From: Paenibacillus sp. ACRRY
GTDB lineage: Bacteria > Bacillota > Bacilli > Paenibacillales > Paenibacillaceae
Length of the DNA: 64,000 nt
NCBI RefSeq assembly: GCF_022346995.1
Contig: NZ_JAKRNM010000007.1
Coordinates: 62,001 to 126,000 of the forward strand
Direction: 5' to 3'
How positions within the stretch are numbered: position 1 is the first letter of the stretch; each line of letters opens with the position of its first letter. The notes under the pieces are model-generated. The model did no database searches. It was not told where the DNA came from and saw only the letters and a program-made list of their open reading frames with translations. The position numbers and the translations under genes were made by a program. Below, piece by piece: positions 34,293 to 44,192 of this stretch.

Positions 34293-34967
34293 ATGAGGGT
34301 ACAGGACAAATTAGACGGGATTAGAATTGTGAGTAGACCAACAGCAAAACAAACTGTTTTTTCAATCGCAACTGCAGCAATGATTGGAGTTGTCTTAGGA
34401 TTAGCAGCCAAGCTTGTAGATACTCCGGGAATTAATCCCCTATTTGACGATATTGGCGGACGTCTCGGAATCTGGGTATTCGCTGCAACACTATTATCGG
34501 TCTTCAGTTGTTCTCCCAAACTAGCTGCTGTCAAAGCATTTGTCTTCTTTGCATCCATGCTTACCGTGTACTATGTATATACCGTGTTGTTTCTACACTT
34601 TTTCCCAACAAAAGCTATTTTATTTTGGGGGATATGTGCAGTGATATCTCCCATATGTGCATATCTGATTTGGTACGCGCGAGGAGTGGGGGGATTTTCA
34701 TATTTAATTGCATCCCTTCCAATCACCGTTTTGCTGGTAGAAGGTTTTGAATTACGAAATGCCTATCTACCTGTCCACACGCATTATTATTTAATCCCCT
34801 TATTAATGGGATTCTATTTAATGATGATCACGGTTCTCCTGATTTTCATTCCAAGAATTAAAATGCAGATTTTATTCATTCTACCCATCGCTCTGTTCTT
34901 ATCTTTTATTATGATCTATTTTAATGTGTTGGGTCTGATATTTGGTGGGTTGAACAGTTTCTTATAG
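34293..34967 (+). CDS. Polytopic membrane protein of unknown function
   Basis: This 224-residue protein has about six hydrophobic helices beginning near residue 20 (TVFSIATAAMIGVVLGLAAKL) and ending near the C-terminus. It broadly resembles DUF6518-type proteins in size and layout, but the match is not certain. The ATG at 34293 has GGGGGGAAG closely upstream. Its base composition is more A/T-rich than its neighbours, which may indicate separate acquisition. It lies at the left edge of the insertion between dnaB and dnaI. Confidence 0.6.
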   Translation: MRVQDKLDGIRIVSRPTAKQTVFSIATAAMIGVVLGLAAKLVDTPGINPLFDDIGGRLGIWVFAATLLSVFSCSPKLAAVKAFVFFASMLTVYYVYTVLFLHFFPTKAILFWGICAVISPICAYLIWYARGVGGFSYLIASLPITVLLVEGFELRNAYLPVHTHYYLIPLLMGFYLMMITVLLIFIPRIKMQILFILPIALFLSFIMIYFNVLGLIFGGLNSFL

Positions 34968-35089
34968 CGCCATGTACATATGTCACCATATGAATTAAGC
35001 CCTCTCCGCCTCCTGTTGAAGTGGAAAGGGCTGTTGCCAATCAGGGTTTTAATTTTCTTACAGCATTAACCTTTAATTTGCTGAAACCG

Positions 35090-37846
35090 TTATCTTAAGA
35101 TGGTAGTTGCTTTGTTGCCGGCATAGTCTTCGATAACGAGTTTGAGCGAGCTGCTGCTGGATGCAGGTGTGAAGGTCATCTCACTCAACTTTGTTCTTCC
35201 CCGGATAATATACGGGAATTTTTGCGTAACGTAAGTCACCCCGAATTCGCGAGGTACTTCATTTTCGTAAACATAGATTTTGTACCAGTCCTCCAGATCA
35301 GGCAGGGCAAGTGTGTATTTTCCATCATTTACCGTGACCTTTTCCTTCGCGTATGGTGTAATCTGATGATCAGCCAATTGTCCAGTAACTGTGACTGGTT
35401 GTTGCTTGCCTATGGCAATGTTGAGCACATAGTGTTCACCATTCGTCGGCAATCCCGTCAGGACAGCAGAAGATTTTCCTTTCTTGAGCTGAACGGTCTT
35501 TGTGAAAGGTTCATTCGTATATTCGGTTTGCAGGGTGAGCTCGATCGCTTCCTTACCTTTGATTTTCTTAGGATATTTCCAGCTGACGGTAGCGTCGCCC
35601 TGTTTGTTATATTTCACTTGAATATCCTGAACGGCTGCGTCCAAATTATAGGACAGGGTTGCAGGCTCACTCTCACGGCCATCTGCGCCCACGGCACGAA
35701 TAGATAGCTTGCCAGAACGATTTTCCAACGATTTAATGTAATAGGTGGAATCATAAATTCCGCCAACATAGGATCCATTTTCATATAAATTGTATTGCTT
35801 AACCTTCGAATAGTCTTCCATATCCCATTCCACAACAAGTTCATCTGTATTGGTCAGAGACTTGGCGATGTGGAAACCTGTAGGAGCATCTGGTTTGGCA
35901 GCAGATCCATCGAAGATACGGATTTCACCGATGTTCATTTGATAATCTTCAATCATTTTTCCATTTGGGTCAAACACCAGTCCGAAAGCCGCAATTTTTT
36001 GGCCCGCATAGGCACTCAAATCCAGGGAAGCTGTTGTCCAGCCTTTCGTTTGTTTGCCTGAATTCGGGACATTGACTTTGGCCACATGGGATGGATCATC
36101 TTCCAGAATTAACCCAACTTGCAGGTTGGACTTGTCGCTCTTCGATGGTTTGTTATATGTGAGTTCCAGTTTAGATTGAGCGTTAACGGATAGATCTGTT
36201 TTGTATAGGCGCAGGAAGTTCTCCGCGTTCAGATCACCATTAACGACAAGAGAACTACCGCCGTTGAAAGCCCCAATGGAATCGTATTGGTAACGGGCAC
36301 CTTTTTCATAAGTTGGGCCATAGTCAAAATCAACACTCAGCGCATCCCCTTCGCTATCCATCCACCACTGCCAGGTGACAGGGATATCCTGGATGTTGAT
36401 GTTGGACCATTCGGTATCATTGGATACCTTCCCGTTTTCATAATATTGCAGACCATGTCCGGTATTGAAGTTGGTTGCAAAGTTTGAACCATGAATGACG
36501 GAACGTTCCGTAAGGTAGGCGGCTATACCGTCCCAGTTGGCTCCGGAAGCGTAGACATCCGACAGATCAACCGATGCATTGCGGCGGGCTTCGGTAGGGT
36601 CCTGATTCGGTCCGGACCACCAGGCACGATCGCGCACAAAGGTCATCCACTGATATTCGTCTTCAGCCCTGTGATTGGTGCTTCCATCGCCCATCTCTTC
36701 ATCGAGGGCATTATGGGTGAAATCCGCACCCAGCGTTGCTATGCTGTTCATCGGCTGGCCGTTTTCATCCAGATTGTTCCGCAGGTCATAGAGCTGTTTC
36801 CATCGACCGAACCGGTCATGGCCGCCTTCAACTCCGGCAAAGACGGTTTCCAGCGGATCCAGTCCAAGGCTGACGGCATGATCACGTGAATCCTGCAGCA
36901 TCTCATGGTTCCAAACATAGTTCAGGAAAATGGAGTCCGAAACTCTGCCCAGGGCCGTGTCCTGTACAAAGGGGCTGTTGAGTTCATTGAACTCATTCTG
37001 GTATTGAATCTCTCCCGTCGTATTAATGGTTGAGTCATACCACTGAACATAGAGACCTTGATCTCTTAAATCTTGCATGAATTTTTTGTAGGATGGAATG
37101 TCTTCAGGGGCAACGCCTTTGGCTACCTCTTCCTGATTGAAGAAGTATCCATCATAATTATAGTACTTGGCCATCTCGGCCAGTTTGACAGCGACCGGGA
37201 AATTGCCGTCTTCATCCTGTACGAGCATCTGCTTGTACGTTTGAGGACCACGGTCATTATCGGAGAAGAAAATGTTGGCAATGGAACGAACGCCGTTTTT
37301 ATGCGCGGCATTGGTGTAAGCCGGGTTCGGAATGTTCAGAATACCGAACTCGAAATATCGCTCTGTCCACTCCTTATTCGGGTCATATAACTCTTCCGGC
37401 ACTCCGGCAGAAGCCATGCCATGCCAGTAACTGTAATAGTCTGTATATTGCCAATAATTGAACAGATACTGGCTAAATTCGTTGGTATAAGGGGTACTGT
37501 CGAAGAACGCATTGCCGTAATCACCACTCATCGTAAAGAGCTGGGTGTCCGGGCTAAGTTCGGGGTAGGCCTGCGTGGCGGCAAAGGCATCATTACGTGG
37601 CTGCAATGGTACATGTGCACGAAGCAGTTCTCCATAGATGTCACTCTCGGGTGTCCAATTCAGAATCTGTGCAGAGGTGTAGCCATGCTGATAGGGCTGA
37701 TTGGCGCCTTTGGCACTGTCACCTGTGTAGGGAAGGGTATCCCCCGCATAGACAGATGATGCGACTAACTGTCCGACCAGGGCTGATGTGATGGCCAGTG
37801 CAGTTACCTTGGGAATGATGCCTTTCGGTTTGAGTTTGCGTGTCAT
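35090..37846 (-). CDS. Secreted GH85 endo-beta-N-acetylglucosaminidase
   Basis: This 918-residue enzyme would cleave the chitobiose core of N-linked glycans. It has a signal peptide (about 1-34, SSVYAG) and a GH85 barrel from about 50 (QPRNDAFA, YWQYTDYYSYWHG, NGVRSIANIFF). The GH85 Asn-x-Glu pair is Asn237 and Glu239 in YDGYFFNQEE. C-terminal beta-sandwich and Fn3-like modules follow from about 540. There is no cell-wall anchor motif. A strong GAAGGAGG precedes the ATG. It is divergent from the two-component genes and is the only exported hydrolase of this locus, so it should act first. Confidence 0.92.
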   Translation of the reverse strand: MTRKLKPKGIIPKVTALAITSALVGQLVASSVYAGDTLPYTGDSAKGANQPYQHGYTSAQILNWTPESDIYGELLRAHVPLQPRNDAFAATQAYPELSPDTQLFTMSGDYGNAFFDSTPYTNEFSQYLFNYWQYTDYYSYWHGMASAGVPEELYDPNKEWTERYFEFGILNIPNPAYTNAAHKNGVRSIANIFFSDNDRGPQTYKQMLVQDEDGNFPVAVKLAEMAKYYNYDGYFFNQEEVAKGVAPEDIPSYKKFMQDLRDQGLYVQWYDSTINTTGEIQYQNEFNELNSPFVQDTALGRVSDSIFLNYVWNHEMLQDSRDHAVSLGLDPLETVFAGVEGGHDRFGRWKQLYDLRNNLDENGQPMNSIATLGADFTHNALDEEMGDGSTNHRAEDEYQWMTFVRDRAWWSGPNQDPTEARRNASVDLSDVYASGANWDGIAAYLTERSVIHGSNFATNFNTGHGLQYYENGKVSNDTEWSNINIQDIPVTWQWWMDSEGDALSVDFDYGPTYEKGARYQYDSIGAFNGGSSLVVNGDLNAENFLRLYKTDLSVNAQSKLELTYNKPSKSDKSNLQVGLILEDDPSHVAKVNVPNSGKQTKGWTTASLDLSAYAGQKIAAFGLVFDPNGKMIEDYQMNIGEIRIFDGSAAKPDAPTGFHIAKSLTNTDELVVEWDMEDYSKVKQYNLYENGSYVGGIYDSTYYIKSLENRSGKLSIRAVGADGRESEPATLSYNLDAAVQDIQVKYNKQGDATVSWKYPKKIKGKEAIELTLQTEYTNEPFTKTVQLKKGKSSAVLTGLPTNGEHYVLNIAIGKQQPVTVTGQLADHQITPYAKEKVTVNDGKYTLALPDLEDWYKIYVYENEVPREFGVTYVTQKFPYIIRGRTKLSEMTFTPASSSSSLKLVIEDYAGNKATTILR

Positions 37847-37922
37847 GCTGTTCCTCCTTCAAGTGGACTGAATGTAAGGTATTCGTTTACACAAATATAA
37901 ACTTATGGTTAACGATAGAGCA

Positions 37923-37936
37923 TGAAAGCATTTTCA
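37923..37936 (-). promoter_or_regulatory. cre-like site upstream of the GH85 gene
   Basis: Read toward GH85 the site is TGAAAATGCTTTCA, one mismatch from the CcpA consensus TGWAANCGNTNWCA. It is identical to the site at 41607-41620. Confidence 0.65.
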
Positions 37937-38012
37937 AATAGGGCGAAATTAAAGAAAGACAGGTATAAACTAAAGAAAAGTTCAAGGTGAGAAGTTAATG
38001 TCAGAAGGCAAA

Positions 38013-38021
38013 TGATATAAT
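38013..38021 (+). promoter_or_regulatory. Extended -10 promoter of the two-component operon
   Basis: TGATATAAT matches the extended -10 form TGNTATAAT and lies 37 bases upstream of the kinase start. No good -35 box is present, as is usual for extended -10 promoters. Confidence 0.55.
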
Positions 38022-38057
38022 TCAGACAGGACAACCGCATCGGGGGGAACTTGCGAT

Positions 38058-39887
38058 TTGAAAATTGTTAGCGTTTACAATAATTTCTTCAAAAATAATA
38101 TGTTTATGAAAATGCTGTTTATTTTCTCGATGATTTCGATTGTGACGATTATTACGTTGTCGTATATCATTTTTCTATCAGTGTCCGACTCTACGATCCG
38201 CCGTGAATTGGCTATCCAAAAGGCTGCAATGGAAAGTGTGGACCGATATATTCATCAGCAGTATGAGTCCGTGCAAAATATGGTGAGAGACATGCATCAG
38301 AACGAGGCGCTGTCAGCCAATATCTCCTATCTGATGAGCCATACCTATGCAGAATATGTCCAGCATCTGACCAATGGATATTACGCCAATCAGGATGATT
38401 ATTCCGCAGATGTACTGAAACATTTTCAGAATATTATGGATCGAAATGCGGATATCCATCAATTGATGTTATATAGTGCAGAACGCCAGGACATGTCCAT
38501 GTTCAGCCCCAATAAGCAATTCAAGAAGCTGGATACCAGTGCTGCCCATTCCTATATTCCTGACGTGATGGCCATGGAGACGCCTAATATCAGTGCACCC
38601 AACTACTGGATTCGCAAAGAGATCAATGAATGGAGCCCGGACCTGTACGCGATTCGTGTTCCCATCAACAATACACAGACGCTGCGAAATCTGGGGCAGT
38701 TTCTCGTTTTTTTTGACTCTGCAGGCATTGGAAATGCGCTTGATAGTTATGAGAGCAACTTTAAGGGAGAAATCGTGGTACTGTCGGCCAAAGGTAACGT
38801 GTTATTTGACTCCAGCAGCAACTATTATGGCAAGAAGTATCCTTATGTTGAAGTTGCGGATTCGCTATTCGATCAGACGGATATGGACTCCATGAAAAAG
38901 GAAAAAAACATGTATGTGAACAAGTTTGTTTCGGCAGACCAGGGCTATGTGATTGTGGCCACGGTTCCTGTGGAAGAGATGGCTGAGGCCTATGCAGGTA
39001 TTCGCAATACCATTATTTCGATCAGCACCGTATGTACCCTGTTTGCTGTGCTCGTTCCGGCGTTTTTTATCATTAACTTTGCCAAGCGGACCCGGAGAAT
39101 TATCCGATTCACGCAGAAGGTGAAGTACGGCAATCTGAGTGCACGGATTGATGATACCCGTGACGATGAGCTTGGACAGATTTCGCACAGCTTTAACGAT
39201 ATGCTGGATGAACTTAATTTGTATATAGAGCGGGTGTACAAGGCCGAGATCAAGCAAAAGGAGACGGAGCTGGTTGCGCTTCAGGCCAGAATTAATCCTC
39301 ATTTTCTCTATAACACGCTTGAAGTGATTCGCATGAGAGCCATTTCCCAGGGGGCAAGGGATGTTGGTGAGATGATCTACAGCTTATCCGTGCTCTTCAA
39401 GAGCCTTGTTCAGCAGAAGAAAAACTATACATTGAAGGATGAGATGGAGGCTTGCCGTCTATATCTGGAACTCTTTCGAATCCGTTATAAGGATATCTTC
39501 ACCTATACGATTCAATTGGATCCTGTGCATAATCAACATCCTGTGGTCAAGCTGTCCCTGCAGCCGATCATTGAAAACTATGTCGTGCACGGAATCCAGA
39601 CCGAACGCTCGGATAACAAGTTGTCCATCGTAGTGGAAGAGCTTGGTGATGTGCTGCAGGTCGAAGTCAGAGATAATGGCAAAGGCATTGCGCCTGCCAG
39701 ATTGGCTGAAATTCTTGAAGAGCTCGATCGTCCGGAGGAATCAGGACAAATGTTTGGGCTGCGCAGTGTGCACAGTCGTCTGCGGTACCTGTATGGACCG
39801 GAGTTTGGAATCACGATAGAGAGTACGCTTGGAGAAGGAACCCTGATCAGGGTGCGTTATCCTCATACGGAAGGGACAGGTGTTTAG
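38058..39887 (+). CDS. Sensor histidine kinase (YesM type)
   Basis: This 609-residue membrane kinase has a transmembrane helix near 19-42, a long Cache-like extracellular sensor, and a second helix near 318-343. HAMP follows, then the His_kinase domain with the phospho-acceptor His415 in INPHFLYNTLE, and an HATPase with DNGKGIAP. It starts at TTG (38058) after GGGGGG. It probably detects a glycan breakdown product and phosphorylates the response regulator whose gene starts two bases after its stop. Confidence 0.9.
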   Translation: MKIVSVYNNFFKNNMFMKMLFIFSMISIVTIITLSYIIFLSVSDSTIRRELAIQKAAMESVDRYIHQQYESVQNMVRDMHQNEALSANISYLMSHTYAEYVQHLTNGYYANQDDYSADVLKHFQNIMDRNADIHQLMLYSAERQDMSMFSPNKQFKKLDTSAAHSYIPDVMAMETPNISAPNYWIRKEINEWSPDLYAIRVPINNTQTLRNLGQFLVFFDSAGIGNALDSYESNFKGEIVVLSAKGNVLFDSSSNYYGKKYPYVEVADSLFDQTDMDSMKKEKNMYVNKFVSADQGYVIVATVPVEEMAEAYAGIRNTIISISTVCTLFAVLVPAFFIINFAKRTRRIIRFTQKVKYGNLSARIDDTRDDELGQISHSFNDMLDELNLYIERVYKAEIKQKETELVALQARINPHFLYNTLEVIRMRAISQGARDVGEMIYSLSVLFKSLVQQKKNYTLKDEMEACRLYLELFRIRYKDIFTYTIQLDPVHNQHPVVKLSLQPIIENYVVHGIQTERSDNKLSIVVEELGDVLQVEVRDNGKGIAPARLAEILEELDRPEESGQMFGLRSVHSRLRYLYGPEFGITIESTLGEGTLIRVRYPHTEGTGV

Positions 39888-39888
39888 C

Positions 39889-41403
39889 ATGTACAACGTG
39901 TTTATTGTGGATGATGAGCCGTTCATCATTGAAGGATTATACGAAATTGTGGATTGGTCTTCATTTGGAATGGGAATTGTAAACCATGCCGGCAATGGCC
40001 AGGCGGCGCTCCAAGCGCTGTCTGCCCAGCCTGTCGATATTCTGATCACGGATATTTCGATGCCCATTATGAATGGACTGGATCTGATTCGGGAAGCAAG
40101 GCGTGTCCAGCCTGACCTTAAAGTGATTATCCTCAGCGGATTCAATGAGTTTGAATACTTGAAGGAAGCCATGCAGCTGGGGATCGAAAATTATCTGCTC
40201 AAGCCGATCAATGTGGAGGAGCTGGAATCCACGCTGCGAAACACGGCCTCCAAGCTGGATCAAGTGCCAGCAAACACAAGTTATGATGCTTACGGCATTC
40301 AAATTTTGAAGGACAACATTCTTCATCGATGGCTGACGGGACAGATCGCAACGGCGGAATTCGAAGAACGTTCTCTGTTCATGAATCTTACACTTGATGG
40401 TCCAAGCTATGGCATTGCCATTCTCCGTACGAAGGGAGAAGAGCCGGGCATATTTGATCAAGTGCAGCGTTTACTTGCAGACAAGCCTTATGTGAGTACT
40501 TTTCATGATTTGGATGGCGATATCGTCATGATCGCAAGTGTGGACGAGCAGCAGGTCGATAGACAGATGTTCATGGATTGTGTCACCTATTTATCCAGGC
40601 AGATCTCAGAAGCGCACCCGTCGGTTTATATTGGTATGGGGAGCATGGCGAAGGGCATTCATCAGGCACCCGCGAGTTACAAAGAAGCCAAGCGCGCTTT
40701 GCAGTATGTGATGATCTACCCGGATCTTAAAGTGATTGATCATGCGATTCTTGAAACGGGAAGCAGTGCTGGCAGTCGTTTCTCCTTCGACTGGAAGGAA
40801 TATGCCAAGCTGATGTTATCCCGCAATACCGAACAGCTTTCAGAACGAATTCAAACGGATTTTGAACAGTATCGCGACGGGATGACTCCTGTGGAACTGC
40901 AGCATACGGCGCTCGAATTGGTTATTCGTTTCAAAATGGAGCTGGAGAGCATTAAGCATACGGATGAGTCTGTCATTTACCAAAAGGGGTTAAGACGGGT
41001 GCTGGATAGCAGTACCTTTGCCGAACTGGTGCAGGCCCTTCAGCAAGTGGGTAGTGAGACGATCGAATCTCTGCTGCAGGATCTGAAAAACCCGATCGTG
41101 AGCCAAGTGCTTCAGCACATCGACAAGCATTACGCAGAAGAGCTTTCCCTGAAGCTGCTAGGGGCACACTATCATCTGCATCCCGTGTACCTTGGACAAC
41201 TGTTTCACAAGGAGACGGGAGAGACCTTTGCCGAGTACATCAATAAATACCGGATCGAGCGTGCCAAGGAACAGCTGCGCACTTCCAATCTGAAGGTGCA
41301 TGAGATCGCAAGAAACGTTGGATATTGGGAGACAGGATATTTTTATAAGCAATTCCGCAAATATGTAGGCATTTCACCGACCGATTTCAAGGTTTTTAAT
41401 TAA
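39889..41403 (+). CDS. Response regulator with AraC DNA-binding domain (YesN type)
   Basis: This 504-residue regulator has a receiver domain with acidic pocket Asp8/Asp9, phospho-acceptor Asp55 in ILITDISMP and Lys near 105. A long helical linker follows, then a C-terminal AraC HTH pair (LSLKLLGAHYHLHPVYLGQLF and VHEIARNVGYWETGYFYKQF). The ATG at 39889 is preferred; a GTG at 39880 overlaps the kinase stop. It likely activates the divergent GH85 gene and the downstream importer/glycosidase operon. Confidence 0.9.
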   Translation: MYNVFIVDDEPFIIEGLYEIVDWSSFGMGIVNHAGNGQAALQALSAQPVDILITDISMPIMNGLDLIREARRVQPDLKVIILSGFNEFEYLKEAMQLGIENYLLKPINVEELESTLRNTASKLDQVPANTSYDAYGIQILKDNILHRWLTGQIATAEFEERSLFMNLTLDGPSYGIAILRTKGEEPGIFDQVQRLLADKPYVSTFHDLDGDIVMIASVDEQQVDRQMFMDCVTYLSRQISEAHPSVYIGMGSMAKGIHQAPASYKEAKRALQYVMIYPDLKVIDHAILETGSSAGSRFSFDWKEYAKLMLSRNTEQLSERIQTDFEQYRDGMTPVELQHTALELVIRFKMELESIKHTDESVIYQKGLRRVLDSSTFAELVQALQQVGSETIESLLQDLKNPIVSQVLQHIDKHYAEELSLKLLGAHYHLHPVYLGQLFHKETGETFAEYINKYRIERAKEQLRTSNLKVHEIARNVGYWETGYFYKQFRKYVGISPTDFKVFN

Positions 41404-41442
41404 TTCGGTGACGGGAAGGTTCGGTCTGCGGGCTTAACGTAC

Positions 41443-41512
41443 AAGAGACATTTCGGGAACAGCAGTGGCATGGGAAGAGTTCAATGCCAGATGTTACCCG
41501 GCATGTCTCTTT
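41443..41512 (+). terminator. Terminator after the two-component operon
   Basis: AAGAGACAT pairs with ATGTCTCTT, with an inner CGGG/CCCG pairing, around a long loop. The importer operon must therefore have its own promoter. Confidence 0.7.
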
Positions 41513-41606
41513 CATGTAAGCGATTTATTAAATCAGGGACAAAAACAAGAGTCAGGGAGAATATCTCTTTAATTTGTACCCCGAAAACTTAAGTTTATCT
41601 TCTTTT

Positions 41607-41620
41607 TGAAAATGCTTTCA
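41607..41620 (+). promoter_or_regulatory. cre-like site upstream of the importer operon
   Basis: TGAAAATGCTTTCA is identical to the site ahead of GH85 (37923-37936, opposite strand). It lies about 67 bases before the binding-protein gene and probably overlaps its promoter. CcpA repression is the likely role. Confidence 0.65.
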
Positions 41621-41686
41621 TTCGATAAGGTTATAGCAGTTAGTTCGTTAGTGCTTAAGGGAAAACGAAAAGGGAGGATCTAAACA

Positions 41687-43159
41687 ATGCTTAAAAAAAG
41701 AAAAAGTTTTTCTCTCGTCCTGGCATTATTAATGGCCGTTACACTTGTACTGAGTGCCTGCGGTGGAAGCGAGAGTGCTTCGGAATCCGGTGGGGCTGGA
41801 GATGATTCAGTCGAACTGATCTGGTACACCATCGGTACCCCGCAAAAAGATGTGAACAAGGTCATGGAAGAAGTCAGCAAGTATACCAAGGAGAAAATCA
41901 ATGCTACCGTAACCATGAAAATGGTCGATTGGGGTGACTACCCTCAGAAGATGCAGGTGAATGTGGCCTCCGGTGAGCCAATGGACATTCTGTTCACCTC
42001 TTCGGGCGGATTCGACTATGTACAGAATGCGAGAAAAGGCGCATTTATGGAGCTGGATGAGCTGCTTCCCGAATATGGCAAAGAGCTGACCGATACGATC
42101 GATCCGGCATTCCTCAGCGGTTCCAAAGTCGATGGTCATAACTACGGTATTCCAGCCAACAAGGAGCTGCCGCAGCAAGAGGTATGGCGTTTCAACAAAA
42201 CACTGCTTGATAAATACAATCTGGACATCTCCAATATCCGCACACTGGATAGTCTCGAACCTTTGCTCAAAACAATCAAGGAAAATGAGCCAAGTGTGAC
42301 GCCGTTTGCAATGGATAAAAACTATGTTCCTTACGTTCCTTATGACTATGTCATTCAAAATTTGCCTATGGCAATCAAATTAGATACAACGGATTACAAG
42401 CTCGTAAACATCCTGGAGACTCCTGAAATGAAGGAAGCGCTCACAACGATGAACAAATATTACAAAGCTGGCTACGTGTCTGCTGAGGCAGCAACAACAG
42501 GATCAACCAACGACCTGACGACATCAGGCAACTGGTTCCTGGATCGTGCACAGACTCAACCGCTGGCTGACAATCAATGGTCTGCAAGTTATGGATACCC
42601 TGTCGTTTCCACACCGGCAAGTGATGCAATCATCACAAACACTTCCGTACAAGGATCCATTATGGCGATCTCTGCCAACTCGGAGTACCCGGAAAAAGCA
42701 ATGGAATTCCTGAACCTGCTCAATACGGATCCGGTGCTGCGCAACATGGTGGACTCCGGTATCGAGGGCACTCACTACAAAAAAGTGGATGATACACACA
42801 TGGAAAACCTGGCTGAATCGAAGAACTATGATATGCCTTCGTATTCCCTTGGTAACAACATGCTGCTCTATCTGAACAACAACGATCCGGATAACAAATG
42901 GGATGAGTTCAAGAAATTTAATGCTGAAGGCGTGAACTCCCCAATCCTCAGCTTCAACTTTGATGCAAGCAACGTATCTGCTGAATTGACAGCAGTACAA
43001 AACGTGAAAGAACAATACTGGGCCGCATTGATGACTGGTACGCTGGACCCGGCGACCAACTTGGATCAGGTCATTGAGAAGTTCAATCAAGCCGGTCTTG
43101 AGAAGGTAATGGCTGAAGCCCAAAGCCAGCTTGATGCCTGGAGAGCGGAAAATAAGTAA
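41687..43159 (+). CDS. Oligosaccharide-binding lipoprotein of the N-glycan locus
   Basis: This 490-residue solute-binding lipoprotein has a signal peptide and lipobox LSAC (Cys near 25), followed by an LplA/YtcQ-type fold (ELIWYTIGTPQKDVNKV and later GYPVVSTPAS). AGGGAGGATC precedes the ATG. A terminator-like hairpin after the gene probably keeps its mRNA more abundant than that of the permeases. The expected ligand is the mannose-rich oligosaccharide released by GH85, which is inference from context. Confidence 0.9.
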   Translation: MLKKRKSFSLVLALLMAVTLVLSACGGSESASESGGAGDDSVELIWYTIGTPQKDVNKVMEEVSKYTKEKINATVTMKMVDWGDYPQKMQVNVASGEPMDILFTSSGGFDYVQNARKGAFMELDELLPEYGKELTDTIDPAFLSGSKVDGHNYGIPANKELPQQEVWRFNKTLLDKYNLDISNIRTLDSLEPLLKTIKENEPSVTPFAMDKNYVPYVPYDYVIQNLPMAIKLDTTDYKLVNILETPEMKEALTTMNKYYKAGYVSAEAATTGSTNDLTTSGNWFLDRAQTQPLADNQWSASYGYPVVSTPASDAIITNTSVQGSIMAISANSEYPEKAMEFLNLLNTDPVLRNMVDSGIEGTHYKKVDDTHMENLAESKNYDMPSYSLGNNMLLYLNNNDPDNKWDEFKKFNAEGVNSPILSFNFDASNVSAELTAVQNVKEQYWAALMTGTLDPATNLDQVIEKFNQAGLEKVMAEAQSQLDAWRAENK

Positions 43160-43171
43160 GGTTACATTCGT

Positions 43172-43211
43172 AGAATCGGGCGGCTGCATGTAGCGTCCGA
43201 TTCTTTTTTTT
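43172..43211 (+). terminator. Intra-operon attenuator between binding protein and permeases
   Basis: AGAATCGG pairs with CCGATTCT and eight T residues follow. It lies inside the operon, between the binding protein and first permease, where partial termination is common in sugar ABC operons. Confidence 0.85.
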
Positions 43212-43238
43212 CATTCAAGCTTGAAGGAGGAAATCCCA

Positions 43239-44168
43239 ATGACTGCATTTTTGAAAAATCTGATAAGAAACCGAGTCATGCTGTTTATGGTGCTGCCTGG
43301 CGCCATCTGGTTCTTCTTCTTCTCTTATCTTCCCCTGGTGGGTACTATAGCGGCATTCAAGGAATACCGTTTTAGCCGTGAAGGATTCTGGGCAAGTCTT
43401 GCAAAGAGTGAGTGGGTGGGCTGGGACAACTTCAAATTCCTGTTCAGCACCAATGACGCGCTGCTGATTACCCGAAATACGCTTTTGTATAACATCGCCA
43501 TCATATTCTTGGGGTTAGTGTTCGCCGTAGGTTTGGCGATTCTGCTCTCAGAACTTATTAATAAACGTCTCGCCAAAATATATCAAACAGGGATGTTCCT
43601 TCCGTATTTCCTCTCCTGGGTCATTGTAGGTTACTTTGTGTTCAGTTTCCTGAGCATGGACCGGGGAATGCTGAATCAGATCATCGGCTGGTTCGGGATG
43701 GAACCCATTCAGTGGTATTCGGAAGCCAAGTATTGGCCGTACATTCTGATTTTCGTAGCACTTTGGAAAACGATCGGTTACAACAGTATCGTCTATCTGG
43801 CATCTATCCTGGGCATTGACCGTTCGCTCTATGAAGCCGCAATGATTGACGGTGCGAGCAAATGGCAGCAGATTCGCAACATTACGATCCCACTGCTATC
43901 CCCAATCATCACGATTATGACACTGCTGGCTGTGGGCCGGATCTTCTACGCTGACTTTGGTCTCTTCTATCAAGTGCCGAGGGATTCGGGTACGCTCTAT
44001 TCCGTTACGAATGTCATTGACACGTATGTATATCGCGGCTTGAAAACGAGCGGTGAGATTGGCATGAGTACCGCTGCCGGATTGTATCAATCGGTTGTGG
44101 GCTTTGTACTTGTTATCATCTCCAACTATGTGGTACGCAAGATCGATAAAGATAGCAGCTTATTCTAG
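43239..44168 (+). CDS. Sugar ABC transporter permease, LplB type
   Basis: This 309-residue permease has about six membrane segments and the EAA loop (YEAAMIDGASKWQQIRNITIPLL). The ATG at 43239 follows GAAGGAGG with ideal spacing; the TTG at 43221 lies at the edge of that site. It pairs with the next gene to form the membrane channel of the N-glycan importer. Confidence 0.9.
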   Translation: MTAFLKNLIRNRVMLFMVLPGAIWFFFFSYLPLVGTIAAFKEYRFSREGFWASLAKSEWVGWDNFKFLFSTNDALLITRNTLLYNIAIIFLGLVFAVGLAILLSELINKRLAKIYQTGMFLPYFLSWVIVGYFVFSFLSMDRGMLNQIIGWFGMEPIQWYSEAKYWPYILIFVALWKTIGYNSIVYLASILGIDRSLYEAAMIDGASKWQQIRNITIPLLSPIITIMTLLAVGRIFYADFGLFYQVPRDSGTLYSVTNVIDTYVYRGLKTSGEIGMSTAAGLYQSVVGFVLVIISNYVVRKIDKDSSLF

Positions 44169-44192
44169 GACAAGAGAAAGGAGTGAACCACT

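Noticed and set aside
38865..39302. Minus-strand frames opposite the histidine kinase and other long antisense frames
   Set aside because: They are shadows of strongly coding genes and have no ribosome sites or recognisable domains.
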